Made by a program: the position numbers and the translations under genes | In this document: in pieces, positions 18,219 to 25,774 of the stretch | How positions within the stretch are numbered: the stretch's first letter is position 1 | Layout: every line of letters starts with the position of its first letter | Source of the DNA: a virus | Strand: one strand, 5' to 3' | IMG/VR virus record: IMGVR_UViG_3300021131_000032 | Coordinates: 1 to 33,354 of that record | Length of the DNA: 33,354 nt | The notes under the pieces: generated by a model | Database searches by the model: none | What the model saw: the letters and a program-made list of their open reading frames with translations, nothing else | Told to the model about the DNA's origin: nothing

Positions 18219-18714
18219 TTGCGTTTGTTTCTGATAATAATGGGTAATCTTCATCCATCATGTTGTTAAATTTCTCATCTCCGAGCCAAAAAATGTTGTC
18301 CAGTACACGCCATGAGAAGTTTTCTCCTCTTGCCATGTAGTATTGAATAGCCCAAGATAGAACTTCTGAGTCTAATTTGCGTCCCGCTTCAATAATTTTT
18401 GTATATATCTGCCCTTTTACGGTACGTGTCGAAAAAATAGCTCCAGAGTTGCTAGGCTTGAATGACTCTGGCATGTCTGGATTGGTTAGCCAATCGCATT
18501 TGAAGACCTTACAAGGGATTGTAGGGCGGTTTTCGTATGCTCCACAGCCTTCCCCTAACTTTAAAAAGCCACATGGGTGTAATTTGCCATCTTCCTCTTG
18601 TCCGATCCATGACTCACGTCCATCAGATAGCTTAATATCTCCTCTTAAATGCCCTTCACAGCACTTTGTACAGTCTCCGCATGACCTACCATTAACAACA
18701 GGCAATAAATCCAT
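18199..18714 (-). CDS. YkgJ-like cysteine-cluster protein
   Basis: 171 residues with the CxxCxxCC signature at 12-19 (CGDCTKCC) and the downstream Cys set PCGF (Cys48), GCGAY (Cys57), and RPTIPCKVFKC (Cys68, Cys73) typical of the YkgJ/CxxCxxCC family, a putative iron- or zinc-binding module of unknown activity. The C-terminal 90 residues are helical and Trp/Tyr-rich. It follows the permuted hydrolase by 4 bases. Its place in a lytic operon is unusual; a metal-dependent modification or sensing role is inferred only. Confidence 0.85.
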   Translation of the reverse strand: MDLLPVVNGRSCGDCTKCCEGHLRGDIKLSDGRESWIGQEEDGKLHPCGFLKLGEGCGAYENRPTIPCKVFKCDWLTNPDMPESFKPSNSGAIFSTRTVKGQIYTKIIEAGRKLDSEVLSWAIQYYMARGENFSWRVLDNIFWLGDEKFNNMMDEDYPLLSETNANGENNH

Positions 18715-18718
18715 TTTC

Positions 18719-19195
18719 CTACTTTCGACTCAATCGCAAAGCAAGATCCTTCGGACGGACTAAAGCGTGTTTCTTGTTTGATAGCTTAATATTAACATGA
18801 GAATATGACCAAGCAACTAATTGAGAGCAGATTACTCTCTTTTCACGAATTGCCATCCAGTTAGCAGGTAAAAATGGAATTCCAAATGTTAAACACTTAA
18901 TTCCCAATGCAATGATTGACCAAATGCCATATCCATCATTTAAAAATCCTTTTGCGAATCTCACTAATTCTTCCCGCTCTGCCTGAGTCAAAGAAGATTC
19001 ATTACTCCAAATAATTTTATGATTATCATACTTGCTTAATGGAGAAATTGATACTCCTGACGGACGAGCCTCAATGATCTGCCCATCTCCGATGTAAATT
19101 CCAGCATGATTCCAAATTGACCAATTGCCGAGCTGTATAGCACGTGCTGCTGGACCCGTAGTATGTACTACAAAATAATCGCCTACGCTAGGCAT
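18719..19195 (-). CDS. Permuted NlpC/P60 (YiiX-like) papain-fold hydrolase
   Basis: 158 residues. Order of catalytic residues is circularly permuted relative to standard NlpC/P60: His30 in WNHAGIYIGDGQ, Glu42 in IIEARPSGV, then Cys123 in VICSQLVAWSY. The GDYFVVHTTG opening matches YiiX/YaeF-like proteins. These are predicted amidases/peptidases on cell-wall peptides or lipid-linked substrates. No signal peptide; a hydrophobic segment (GIWSIIALGIKCLTFGIPF) lies at about 90-108. Together with the secreted lysozyme-like protein upstream it probably contributes to wall opening. Confidence 0.82.
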   Translation of the reverse strand: MPSVGDYFVVHTTGPAARAIQLGNWSIWNHAGIYIGDGQIIEARPSGVSISPLSKYDNHKIIWSNESSLTQAEREELVRFAKGFLNDGYGIWSIIALGIKCLTFGIPFLPANWMAIREKRVICSQLVAWSYSHVNIKLSNKKHALVRPKDLALRLSRK

Positions 19196-19418
19196 TCTGT
19201 ATCTCCTTCAAGATGTTTTCGTAAAGCTGCAAGCCAGCTTTTTGCTCGTAGCTACATGCTGTACAGTATAGCACGATATCATCGTTCACAAGCTTGTGCA
19301 CAAGCCAATAGACAACATCTCCAAAGCTATAGTCATTCTTATGATTAGGACAGGCGAGAGGTTTTACCCTGCCCGCCTGCGCTAAGTTATAATACTGAGA
19401 GAAAACTTGAATCTTCAT
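19188..19418 (-). CDS. Small zinc-ribbon protein, 76 aa
   Basis: Start overlaps the lysozyme-like gene stop as TGATG. Metal ligands: Cys23-x-x-His26 (CPNH) and Cys52-x-x-Cys55 (CTAC), spacing of about 25 residues, a zinc-ribbon pattern. The opening MKIQVFSQYYNLAQAGRV is strand/helix. Last 8 bases overlap the hydrolase gene. Confidence 0.7.
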   Translation of the reverse strand: MKIQVFSQYYNLAQAGRVKPLACPNHKNDYSFGDVVYWLVHKLVNDDIVLYCTACSYEQKAGLQLYENILKEIQNA

Positions 19419-20092
19419 CAGTATGCTATGTTCGCCTTCTGAAATACAGATGAGACGTACTGGAACACCGTAGGATTTCCTGCAAGTGGTTTAGACCACG
19501 ATGCAATATTTCCTGCTCTTGCTGGGGATAGATGTGCTGCAACAGCTTTAGGCCAGCTATGATAAATAGCGTATGATGATTTTAATTCACCAATCATTTT
19601 CATATCTTGGACCCATTCTGGTGCTTGGCATGCACTCTTGTAACCCATAAAGTTGTTCCATGTTTCAGACATGTATTGGAAAGCTCCACATGCACTGCTG
19701 GAATAAGATTGGCGGGTGTACGCACCCACTCCTCCTGTTTCCTGTGACAAGATGGCGTTGGCCAATCTTGAAATTATTACCCTATTGTCTACTCTTTGTT
19801 TTAGATTTAGCTTTGTGCTATATGAGGGCATTGTAAAAGTTGAATTTGTTGCTAGGTCTACAACTTTGTAAACTACGCTATTCGTCTTTTTACTGATATC
19901 AATATTTATCATGTCCTTGATGGTTACCAAGTTCATGTATTTATTAATATACAATACATCGCTGCTGTACGATATAGTTGGTGCTGTTAGCGCATGAGCT
20001 GATTCTGGATTTAATCCAAACATCAATGTTAAAATGCTTGTGCAAATTAACACCCATACCGTTCTTATTCTTGCTGTGTTCATATTATTCAT
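19418..20092 (-). CDS. Secreted lysozyme/transglycosylase-like protein
   Basis: 224 residues from ATG 20092, preceded by a perfect AGGAGGT. A signal peptide spans about 1-34 with cleavage near AHA-LTAP. After a low-complexity linker (TNSVVYKVVD...) comes a lysozyme-superfamily domain (about 105-200): the catalytic Glu118 in ILSQETGG, SSACGAFQYMSETW and AWNN-type motifs, and two cysteines (135, 155) that may pair. The fold resembles SLT/resuscitation-factor muralytic domains. Likely degrades host peptidoglycan. First gene of an operon with a zinc protein, a permuted NlpC/P60 and a cysteine-cluster protein. Confidence 0.85.
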   Translation of the reverse strand: MNNMNTARIRTVWVLICTSILTLMFGLNPESAHALTAPTISYSSDVLYINKYMNLVTIKDMINIDISKKTNSVVYKVVDLATNSTFTMPSYSTKLNLKQRVDNRVIISRLANAILSQETGGVGAYTRQSYSSSACGAFQYMSETWNNFMGYKSACQAPEWVQDMKMIGELKSSYAIYHSWPKAVAAHLSPARAGNIASWSKPLAGNPTVFQYVSSVFQKANIAY

Positions 20093-20124
20093 ATGTACCT
20101 CCTGGGAATAAAGAGTAGACTTAA

Positions 20125-20153
20125 ATAGTACCACGTATCAAAAATCATGTCAA
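20125..20153 (-). promoter_or_regulatory. Sigma-70-type promoter of the lytic operon
   Basis: Minus-strand TTGACA (20148-20153), 17 bases, TACTAT (20125-20130), followed by AGGAGGT and the lysozyme-like start. Divergent with a plus-strand promoter at 20167-20195. Confidence 0.82.
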
Positions 20154-20395
20154 AATCCCCGCATACAAGACAGTTGATAAATTTTGTGATACAATCAGAA
20201 AGGTTTGTGGGGGCTTTTCACTGAAACTCATAATGACAGAGATGGTAGCTGTTTTTATTAGGTTTTGCTCTCCTTACAACCTGTAAAAATTAATTTTTTT
20301 ATGGGGGGTAGGGGGGCTTTGCCTAAAATCTTTAATTTCTAGAGATAGTCATTAAAAATTAATTAAATATATAATATATAGTATAATTGGATATA
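20154..20395 (+). other. Divergent promoter and long untranslated leader before the glycosyltransferase
   Basis: AAGACA (20167-20172), 17 bases, TACAAT (20190-20195) with TG one base before it form a plausible plus-strand promoter, and a second -10 (TATAAT, 20382-20387) lies 8 bases before the ATG at 20396. Between them is about 200 non-coding bases with no matching known riboswitch that I can place; short inverted pairs occur (TTACA-N3-TGTAA near 20276-20286) and a T-run at 20292. A 17-residue ORF is present but unsupported. Could be a leader RNA or small RNA. Confidence 0.45.
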
Positions 20396-21391
20396 ATGAA
20401 AATTTCTTTTACTGGTGACGCAATGCGTTACATGTCTAAAAATGCAGGATATGGTCAAGCATCTGAAATGATCTATAAATCATTTAAGAAACTTGGTATA
20501 GATTGTGGTTTTGAGATTGATAATCCAGATATTGAGATTTCTTTTGCTGATCCATGGAGTCACGAATTTAAAAATCAAAATGCTTATAAAATAGCATACT
20601 CTGCTTGGGAATCTACTGACTTAACAAAAGAGCAAATTAAAAATTTTGAGCAAGCTGATGAAATCTGGGGAACTTCCCCTTGGGTCAAAAATGTATTTGA
20701 GCATCATTTCCCTGAAAAACCAGTTTTTTACTACAAGCATGGGGTAGATGAAAGATTTAAACCAGTAAAAAGAAAAGAAGCACATGACCCATTTACATTT
20801 TTTCATATCGGTGAACCTTTTGCTAGAAAAGATGCCCAGCTATTGACAGAATGTTTTATAGAGCTATTTGGTAATGATCCAAAGTATAGGCTAATCATGA
20901 AGGCATCTAGAATGAACAATGTTAAGGTTAAAGATAAATGGGGATATTGGTCTTCCCCGTCCGCCCTTTACGACAACATAATTTGTATTGATGTATTTTT
21001 AACAAATGAACAAATGCTAGACCTATATAAGTTAAGCGATGTTTTTGTTTACCCGTCTTGGGGAGAGGGATTTGGATTTCAACCATTGGAAGCATTAGCA
21101 ACTGGCATGCCAGTAATTAGCACCTACGACTGGGCGGATTATAAAAAATATATTCCACTAAAAGTTGAATCAGATCTTTCTACTAACCCCTGGCAAAAGA
21201 TACATCCTGGATTTATGTACAAGCCAAATAAAGAAAGCTTAAAGCAAAAGATGTTAGAGTCAGTTAGTGATTATGAATCTTTATGCAAAGATGTGTTTAA
21301 ACAATCATTTATAATTCATGAAGAGTATGATTGGTTAAAGGTAACTGAGCCAGTTATTCAAAGGCTCAAAGAAATATACAAAAAACTTTAA
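20396..21391 (+). CDS. GT4-family glycosyltransferase
   Basis: 331 residues from ATG 20396 (TTG at 20387 is an alternative). Rossmann-type pattern with N-terminal SFTGDAMRYMSKNAGYGQAS, then a middle linker and the GT4 donor-binding motif YPSWGEGFGFQPLEALATGMPVI (E-x7-E around residues 216-224), which contacts nucleotide-sugar. The acceptor is not predictable; a phage-encoded GT4 could glycosylate virion protein, host surface or DNA. It sits immediately upstream of ribonucleotide reductase with about 60 bases between. It lacks a signal peptide and should be cytosolic. Confidence 0.85.
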   Translation: MKISFTGDAMRYMSKNAGYGQASEMIYKSFKKLGIDCGFEIDNPDIEISFADPWSHEFKNQNAYKIAYSAWESTDLTKEQIKNFEQADEIWGTSPWVKNVFEHHFPEKPVFYYKHGVDERFKPVKRKEAHDPFTFFHIGEPFARKDAQLLTECFIELFGNDPKYRLIMKASRMNNVKVKDKWGYWSSPSALYDNIICIDVFLTNEQMLDLYKLSDVFVYPSWGEGFGFQPLEALATGMPVISTYDWADYKKYIPLKVESDLSTNPWQKIHPGFMYKPNKESLKQKMLESVSDYESLCKDVFKQSFIIHEEYDWLKVTEPVIQRLKEIYKKL

Positions 21392-21454
21392 ATATTGATT
21401 TTAAAAATGCTCTTGTGGTACACTTAAACCTCAATCAAAAAACTAGGAGAAGTA

Positions 21455-23389
21455 ATGTCTAATACTATTGAAAACCCATATGAAAATTTTATTGCACTGT
21501 CTCGTTATGCGAGATGGCTTGAAAGCGATAACCGTCGTGAAACATGGGGTGAAACAGTAAACCGTTACTTTAACTTTATGGTTAATCAACTTGAAAAAAA
21601 TCATGGCTACAAGCCAGATCCAAAGCTTGTTGCAGAATTACGTGATGCGGTATTTAATCGTAACGTAATGCCTTCAATGCGTTCTGTCATGACTGCAGGC
21701 GTAGCATTAGAGAGAGAAAATGTTTCTGGATATAACTGTGCATTTATGCCAGTAGACAATGCTCGTTCATTTGATGAAGCAATGTATATTCTTATGTGTG
21801 GTACTGGTGTTGGATTCTCCGTTGAATATAAGTACATCAATAAACTTCCCGCCCTTCCAGAAACTCTTGAGAAGTCCTCTACAGTCGTTATTGTTGGAGA
21901 CTCTAAGGAAGGTTGGGCAAAAGCTTATCGTGAGCTCCTAGGCCTATTGTGGGCTGGACAGATTCCTCAGATTGACGTAAGCAAGGTTCGTCCTTCAGGT
22001 GCACGTCTTAAAACAATGGGCGGAAGATCATCTGGTCCTCAGCCATTAATTAATCTTTTTGACTTTACTATTCAGGTATTTAAGGGAGCACTGGGCCGTA
22101 GCCTTAAGCCAATTGAGTGCCATGATATTATGTGTAAAATTGGTGAAGTAGTTGTTGTTGGTGGCGTTCGTCGTTCTGCAATGATTTCTCTTTCCAATAT
22201 TAATGATATTGAAATGGCGCAAGCAAAAGCAGGAAACTGGTGGGAGTCAAATTCTCAACGTGCTTTATCTAATAACTCTGTTGCTTATTCTCGCAAGCCA
22301 GATATGGCACAATTTATTTCAGAATGGAAATCACTATATGATTCGAAGTCGGGCGAAAGAGGTATCTACAATGTGGCAGCAGCCCAAGCCCAAGCAGCAA
22401 AATTTGGAAGACGTAGTGCAGATATTCACTACGGAACTAACCCTTGCTCAGAAATTATCTTACGTCCTTATCAGTTTTGTAACCTTTCAGAAGTCGTACT
22501 TCGTGAAAAGGATACAGTGGAAGATGTTACAAATAAAGTCCGTCTTGCATCCATTCTAGGAACATGGCAATCAACTCTTACAGACTTTAAGTATATTCGT
22601 AAGATTTGGAAAGATAACACTGAAGAAGAGCGTTTACTTGGAGTTTCACTTACTGGACAATTTGGCCATAAGTTCTTTTCTGGACAAGAAGGTCTAGATA
22701 AGCTTGGGGATATCCTTGCTAATCTTCGTCAATGGGCAGTAGACGTTAATATTGTAGAGGCAGAGAAAATTGGGATTCCCGCCTCAGCAGCAGTAACTTG
22801 CGTTAAGCCTTCGGGCACAGTGTCCCAATTGGTCGGGGTGTCTTCAGGAATGCATGCATGGCATTCAGATTACTATATTCGTACAGTTCGTGGGGATAAG
22901 AAAGATCCTATTACTCAATTCCTTAAGGATTCAGGTATTCCTGCAGAAGATGATGTAATGAAGCCACAAAATACAACTGTATTTTCATTTCCAGTAAAAG
23001 CACCAAAGCACGCTATTACAAGAGATAAACTTACTGCTATTCAGCAACTAGAAGTTTGGCTAACATATCAACGTCATTGGTGTGAGCATAAGCCGTCAAT
23101 CACCGTTTCTGTTAAAGAAGATGAATGGATGGAAGTTGGAGCATGGGTTTATAAGCATTTTGATGAAGTGTCAGGAATTTCATTCCTTCCATACTCAGAA
23201 CACACATATGTTCAAGCTCCTTATCAAGAGGTAACAAAAGATCAATATGAAGAGATGACAGCAAAGATGCCAAAAACAATTAATTGGTCTGCTTTGTCTC
23301 TTTATGAGCTTGAAGATACCACAACTGGAAGCCAAGCATTAGCTTGCGTTTCTGGAGAATGTGAAATTGTAGATATTGGTAAAAACTGA
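21455..23389 (+). CDS. Class II (adenosylcobalamin-dependent) ribonucleotide reductase
   Basis: 644 residues, the size of monomeric ribonucleoside-triphosphate reductase (NrdJ/RTPR). N-terminal Cys95 (YNCAFMP), active-site NPCSE at 329-333 with thiyl-radical Cys331 and Glu333, QFCNLSE with Cys342, and the C-terminal redox pair Cys631/Cys636 (CVSGEC). ATG behind AGGAGA. Class II enzymes need B12 but neither oxygen nor a second subunit, so this phage makes dNTPs wherever the host supplies cobalamin. No thioredoxin gene is visible here. Convergent with the SGNH-like genes across a hairpin terminator. Confidence 0.95.
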   Translation: MSNTIENPYENFIALSRYARWLESDNRRETWGETVNRYFNFMVNQLEKNHGYKPDPKLVAELRDAVFNRNVMPSMRSVMTAGVALERENVSGYNCAFMPVDNARSFDEAMYILMCGTGVGFSVEYKYINKLPALPETLEKSSTVVIVGDSKEGWAKAYRELLGLLWAGQIPQIDVSKVRPSGARLKTMGGRSSGPQPLINLFDFTIQVFKGALGRSLKPIECHDIMCKIGEVVVVGGVRRSAMISLSNINDIEMAQAKAGNWWESNSQRALSNNSVAYSRKPDMAQFISEWKSLYDSKSGERGIYNVAAAQAQAAKFGRRSADIHYGTNPCSEIILRPYQFCNLSEVVLREKDTVEDVTNKVRLASILGTWQSTLTDFKYIRKIWKDNTEEERLLGVSLTGQFGHKFFSGQEGLDKLGDILANLRQWAVDVNIVEAEKIGIPASAAVTCVKPSGTVSQLVGVSSGMHAWHSDYYIRTVRGDKKDPITQFLKDSGIPAEDDVMKPQNTTVFSFPVKAPKHAITRDKLTAIQQLEVWLTYQRHWCEHKPSITVSVKEDEWMEVGAWVYKHFDEVSGISFLPYSEHTYVQAPYQEVTKDQYEEMTAKMPKTINWSALSLYELEDTTTGSQALACVSGECEIVDIGKN

Positions 23390-23402
23390 TATAATTTAAA
23401 TT

Positions 23403-23448
23403 AATAACCCTTGTTTCTACGGCGAATACGTGGCAAGGGTTATTTTAT
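23403..23448. terminator. Bidirectional hairpin terminator
   Basis: AATAACCCTTG (23403-23413), 20-base loop, CAAGGGTTATT (23434-23444): eleven perfect pairs between convergent genes. Plus-strand side continues TTTATTT; the minus-strand side has AATTTAAATT. Ends ribonucleotide reductase. Confidence 0.85.
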
Positions 23449-24116
23449 TTAGCTGCTTCTGAAATAATAAGTTCGTATATCTTTGCAACATATTTCTTTT
23501 TTAATTTATCAAATGGATGTGGGCCTGGTTGGTCTGTTTTATCTTCAGTCATCTCATCTTGACCAAAACCCATAGCTTCAAAAATTTGTTCTTGGCTAAT
23601 AGGCTTTTTTAAACCATGCTCATCAGAATATTTTCTTAAAGATTCTATAAATGTATTGTTTTGCTCAAGTCTTTGCTCAAAAGTATACTCAGGATGCAGG
23701 CCTGGAAATTTCATAAATAAAGGTATAAATTGAGGGTGCGGTTCAATAAATCTGACTTCTGATCCAGCAAAATATTTTACAAAACGATCAACATATTGTT
23801 TTACAACAAAATCTGCATCATTATGACCAGGTAGCATTTGCCTAATATCAACGTATCCAAGCCAAGGAAGTATTAGGTCTTGATCTTTAATGTCTTTAAA
23901 ATACATTTTAGTTTCAAAATTTGCTAAAATGTGAAGTGGTATATCTTCAGTGCCTGCGCTTTGATGATTTTCTTTTGCCCAAACAAATGGATCTGTTTGC
24001 CAAGCATTAGTTCCACCTTTTCCCCAAGATTGAAATATTACGGGGCAGGATTCTGGGTTGTGATGCTCTAAAACTCTTGCTGAATGACAATCTCCAATTA
24101 ATGTTACTTTTTTCAT
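23445..24116 (-). CDS. SGNH-hydrolase-like protein, copy 2 of a tandem pair
   Basis: 223 residues. Opening strand KKVTLIGDCHSAR carries a GDCHS block that corresponds to the GDS nucleophile region, WLGYVDIR lies where the block III Gly/Asn region would be, a conserved FIEPHPQFIP strand follows, and DQPGPHPFD near the C-terminus may supply the catalytic Asp/His. That is the block order of SGNH/GDSL esterases, but the Asn of block III is not obvious. Its neighbour at 24113 has the same blocks in the same order, so duplication is clear. ATGA overlap couples them. Possibly deacylates surface glycans or acts on virion glycans. Confidence 0.65.
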   Translation of the reverse strand: MKKVTLIGDCHSARVLEHHNPESCPVIFQSWGKGGTNAWQTDPFVWAKENHQSAGTEDIPLHILANFETKMYFKDIKDQDLILPWLGYVDIRQMLPGHNDADFVVKQYVDRFVKYFAGSEVRFIEPHPQFIPLFMKFPGLHPEYTFEQRLEQNNTFIESLRKYSDEHGLKKPISQEQIFEAMGFGQDEMTEDKTDQPGPHPFDKLKKKYVAKIYELIISEAAK

Positions 24117-24814
24117 TTATTTAATGCCTCTCGTATAAACATATTATACAGCTTTTTCATGTTCAATTCAGAAAAGGTATCAATTGGTGGTATACCAGGG
24201 TATATTTTAGCCTTATCTTCTAACATCTCGTTTTGAGAAAAGTTTAAGGTTTTAAAAATCATTTCTTGAGAAATAATATTTTTTATATTATAAGAGCTTA
24301 GCTTCTTATTTAAATAAAAGATAAAATCATCGTTACTCTTTTTTCTATCTTGCCAGCTCCATTCTTCATGACCTTCTTCTTTTATTCCTATATATGGAAT
24401 AAATTGTGGAAAGGGCTCAATAAATATTAAATTTGCATTTTGAAAGTAGTTCAAAGATGACTCAATATATCTATCTACGCATTCTTCTGCATTTTGATAT
24501 TTAGGTAGGGCTACTTTAATATCTACATATCCAAGCCAAAGTAATATTGTTCCCTCGTCTTCAATGCTTGAAAATGAAATTTTAAGGTTTTCTTTTGTTT
24601 CTTCCTCTATTTCTGAGTTTATTAAGCCAAGATAGGGGGGCAATGTTTCAAATTTTGAGCTAAACTTATTTTTTTTATATTTTTCTAAAGGGTCAAAAGA
24701 CCAAGCTTTTTGCCCCGCTTTTCCCCAAGCTTTAAAGTTTACGTTTTGGCTAGGATCCCAATGCTCGTATATCCTTGTGGAATGGCAATCGCCTATTAGT
24801 GTAATTTTTTCCAT
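24113..24814 (-). CDS. SGNH-hydrolase-like protein, copy 1 of a tandem pair
   Basis: 233 residues with IGDCHSTR (residues about 6-13), LLWLGYVDIK, LIFIEPFPQFIPY and an IYPGIPPIDTF end. Same block order as its paralogue downstream, but the second carries PHPFD where this has PPIDT, so catalytic His may be lost here. The ATG lies 7 bases after TATACT (minus-strand, TG-extended), so the message is probably leaderless. Function: putative esterase or non-enzymatic homologue. Confidence 0.62.
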   Translation of the reverse strand: MEKITLIGDCHSTRIYEHWDPSQNVNFKAWGKAGQKAWSFDPLEKYKKNKFSSKFETLPPYLGLINSEIEEETKENLKISFSSIEDEGTILLWLGYVDIKVALPKYQNAEECVDRYIESSLNYFQNANLIFIEPFPQFIPYIGIKEEGHEEWSWQDRKKSNDDFIFYLNKKLSSYNIKNIISQEMIFKTLNFSQNEMLEDKAKIYPGIPPIDTFSELNMKKLYNMFIREALNK

Positions 24815-24821
24815 ATAATAA

Positions 24822-24830
24822 AGTATATCA
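24822..24830 (-). promoter_or_regulatory. Extended -10, probable leaderless promoter for the SGNH pair
   Basis: Minus-strand TGATATACT with the hexamer at 24822-24827; ATG at 24814 starts 7 bases later. Divergent with the fibre-block promoter at 24860. Confidence 0.6.
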
Positions 24831-24859
24831 GCTACTTTCTATGATTTGGAACCTATAAC

Positions 24860-24868
24860 TGTTATAAT
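24860..24868 (+). promoter_or_regulatory. Extended -10 promoter of the tail-fibre block
   Basis: TG-T-TATAAT with the hexamer at 24863-24868; a GGGGTGA ribosome-binding site precedes the ATG at 24893. No good -35. First promoter of the plus-strand structural block. Confidence 0.6.
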
Positions 24869-24892
24869 TTACATATAAATCTGGGGTGACAA

Positions 24893-25234
24893 ATGGCATA
24901 TACAAATTTTCAAATTATTCAAGGGGACACCTGGCCTCTTACTATTACCTATACAGATGCAGAAAATAACCCGATTGATATTTCTAATTATCAGGTTATT
25001 GCTGAAGTAAGAGACAAGCCTGGTGGAAAAATTGTTTGCGGAACAATTACAACAGAAGCGGGACAAATTGTTTCTGATTTAAGTGATCCTACAGGAGCAA
25101 CCATCATAGCTACTTTCCCAGGTTCAATGACAAGTAAGTTTATACTTCCAAAAGCTTATTATCAAATTAAAATTATTGATACTGCAGATACTTTATTAAA
25201 TGGGTGGGTAGAGCTAGAGGCTACCAATATATAA
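24893..25234 (+). CDS. Small beta-sandwich tail/adhesin protein, 113 aa
   Basis: Opens MAYTNFQIIQGDTWPLTITY, strands then D-x-DxxNPIDISNYQVIAEVRD; the QGDTW..ITY opening and the DI/SNY..IxAEVRDK block resemble N-terminal adhesin or baseplate-upper-type domains at the base of fibre cassettes. Strand-rich, no enzyme motif. Its TAA stop overlaps the next ATG. Probably a fibre-attachment or baseplate accessory; assignment is by position and pattern. Confidence 0.65.
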   Translation: MAYTNFQIIQGDTWPLTITYTDAENNPIDISNYQVIAEVRDKPGGKIVCGTITTEAGQIVSDLSDPTGATIIATFPGSMTSKFILPKAYYQIKIIDTADTLLNGWVELEATNI

Positions 25235-25743
25235 TGGCTAAACCATACTATCAAACAACTAAAGTTGTAAAAGTAAAAACTCCCGACAAAGTTACTGTCA
25301 ATGGACAATTTAATAATTCAAAAGTAGTAAATGTTGAATCTCCAACAAAAGTAATTGTTAGAGCTCCAGGAGTTGCAGGTCCAGCAGGTCCACAAGGATC
25401 AATGCTAAGGTCTGGTCCAGGGCTTCCATCCAATTTGATAGGAAATGTTGGTGATATGTGGCTAAATACAAACAGCTCAATTATTTATGGCCCAAAGTTA
25501 ATTACTGGTTGGCCCACTACACCATTATTTGAAGGTTTCAACAAAGATCTCTTAGGTCAAGTTTACGAAATACCATCCCCAGCATCAGTTTGGGAAATAC
25601 AACATAATCTTGGATATAATCCCAATGCTACATGCATTGATACTGCAGGAACTGTAGTAGAAGGAGATACATCCTACCCCAATGAAAATCTAATGGTAAT
25701 ACAATTCATAGGGGAAGTATCAGGAAAGGCATATCTTTCTTGA
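25234..25743 (+). CDS. Tail-fibre protein with collagen-like stretch, 169 aa
   Basis: ATG 25234 (TAATG overlap). N-terminal 50 residues are strand-rich with repeated KVV/VKV units; GVAGPAGPQGS (about 48-58) is a short collagen-like Gly-X-Y run; the C-terminal knob-like domain contains WEIQHNLGYNPNATCIDTAGT and a SGKAYLS end, a pattern also seen at the C-termini of the next fibre protein and other phage fibres. A trimeric fibre segment with a knob is likely. Confidence 0.7.
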   Translation: MAKPYYQTTKVVKVKTPDKVTVNGQFNNSKVVNVESPTKVIVRAPGVAGPAGPQGSMLRSGPGLPSNLIGNVGDMWLNTNSSIIYGPKLITGWPTTPLFEGFNKDLLGQVYEIPSPASVWEIQHNLGYNPNATCIDTAGTVVEGDTSYPNENLMVIQFIGEVSGKAYLS

Positions 25744-25774
25744 TACAAAAAAACGAAAGGGTAGGTAAATAAAC

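Noticed and set aside
20210-20285. tRNA or known riboswitch before the glycosyltransferase
   Set aside because: No T-loop or acceptor-stem pairing found, and no recognisable riboswitch core; left as an unassigned leader.
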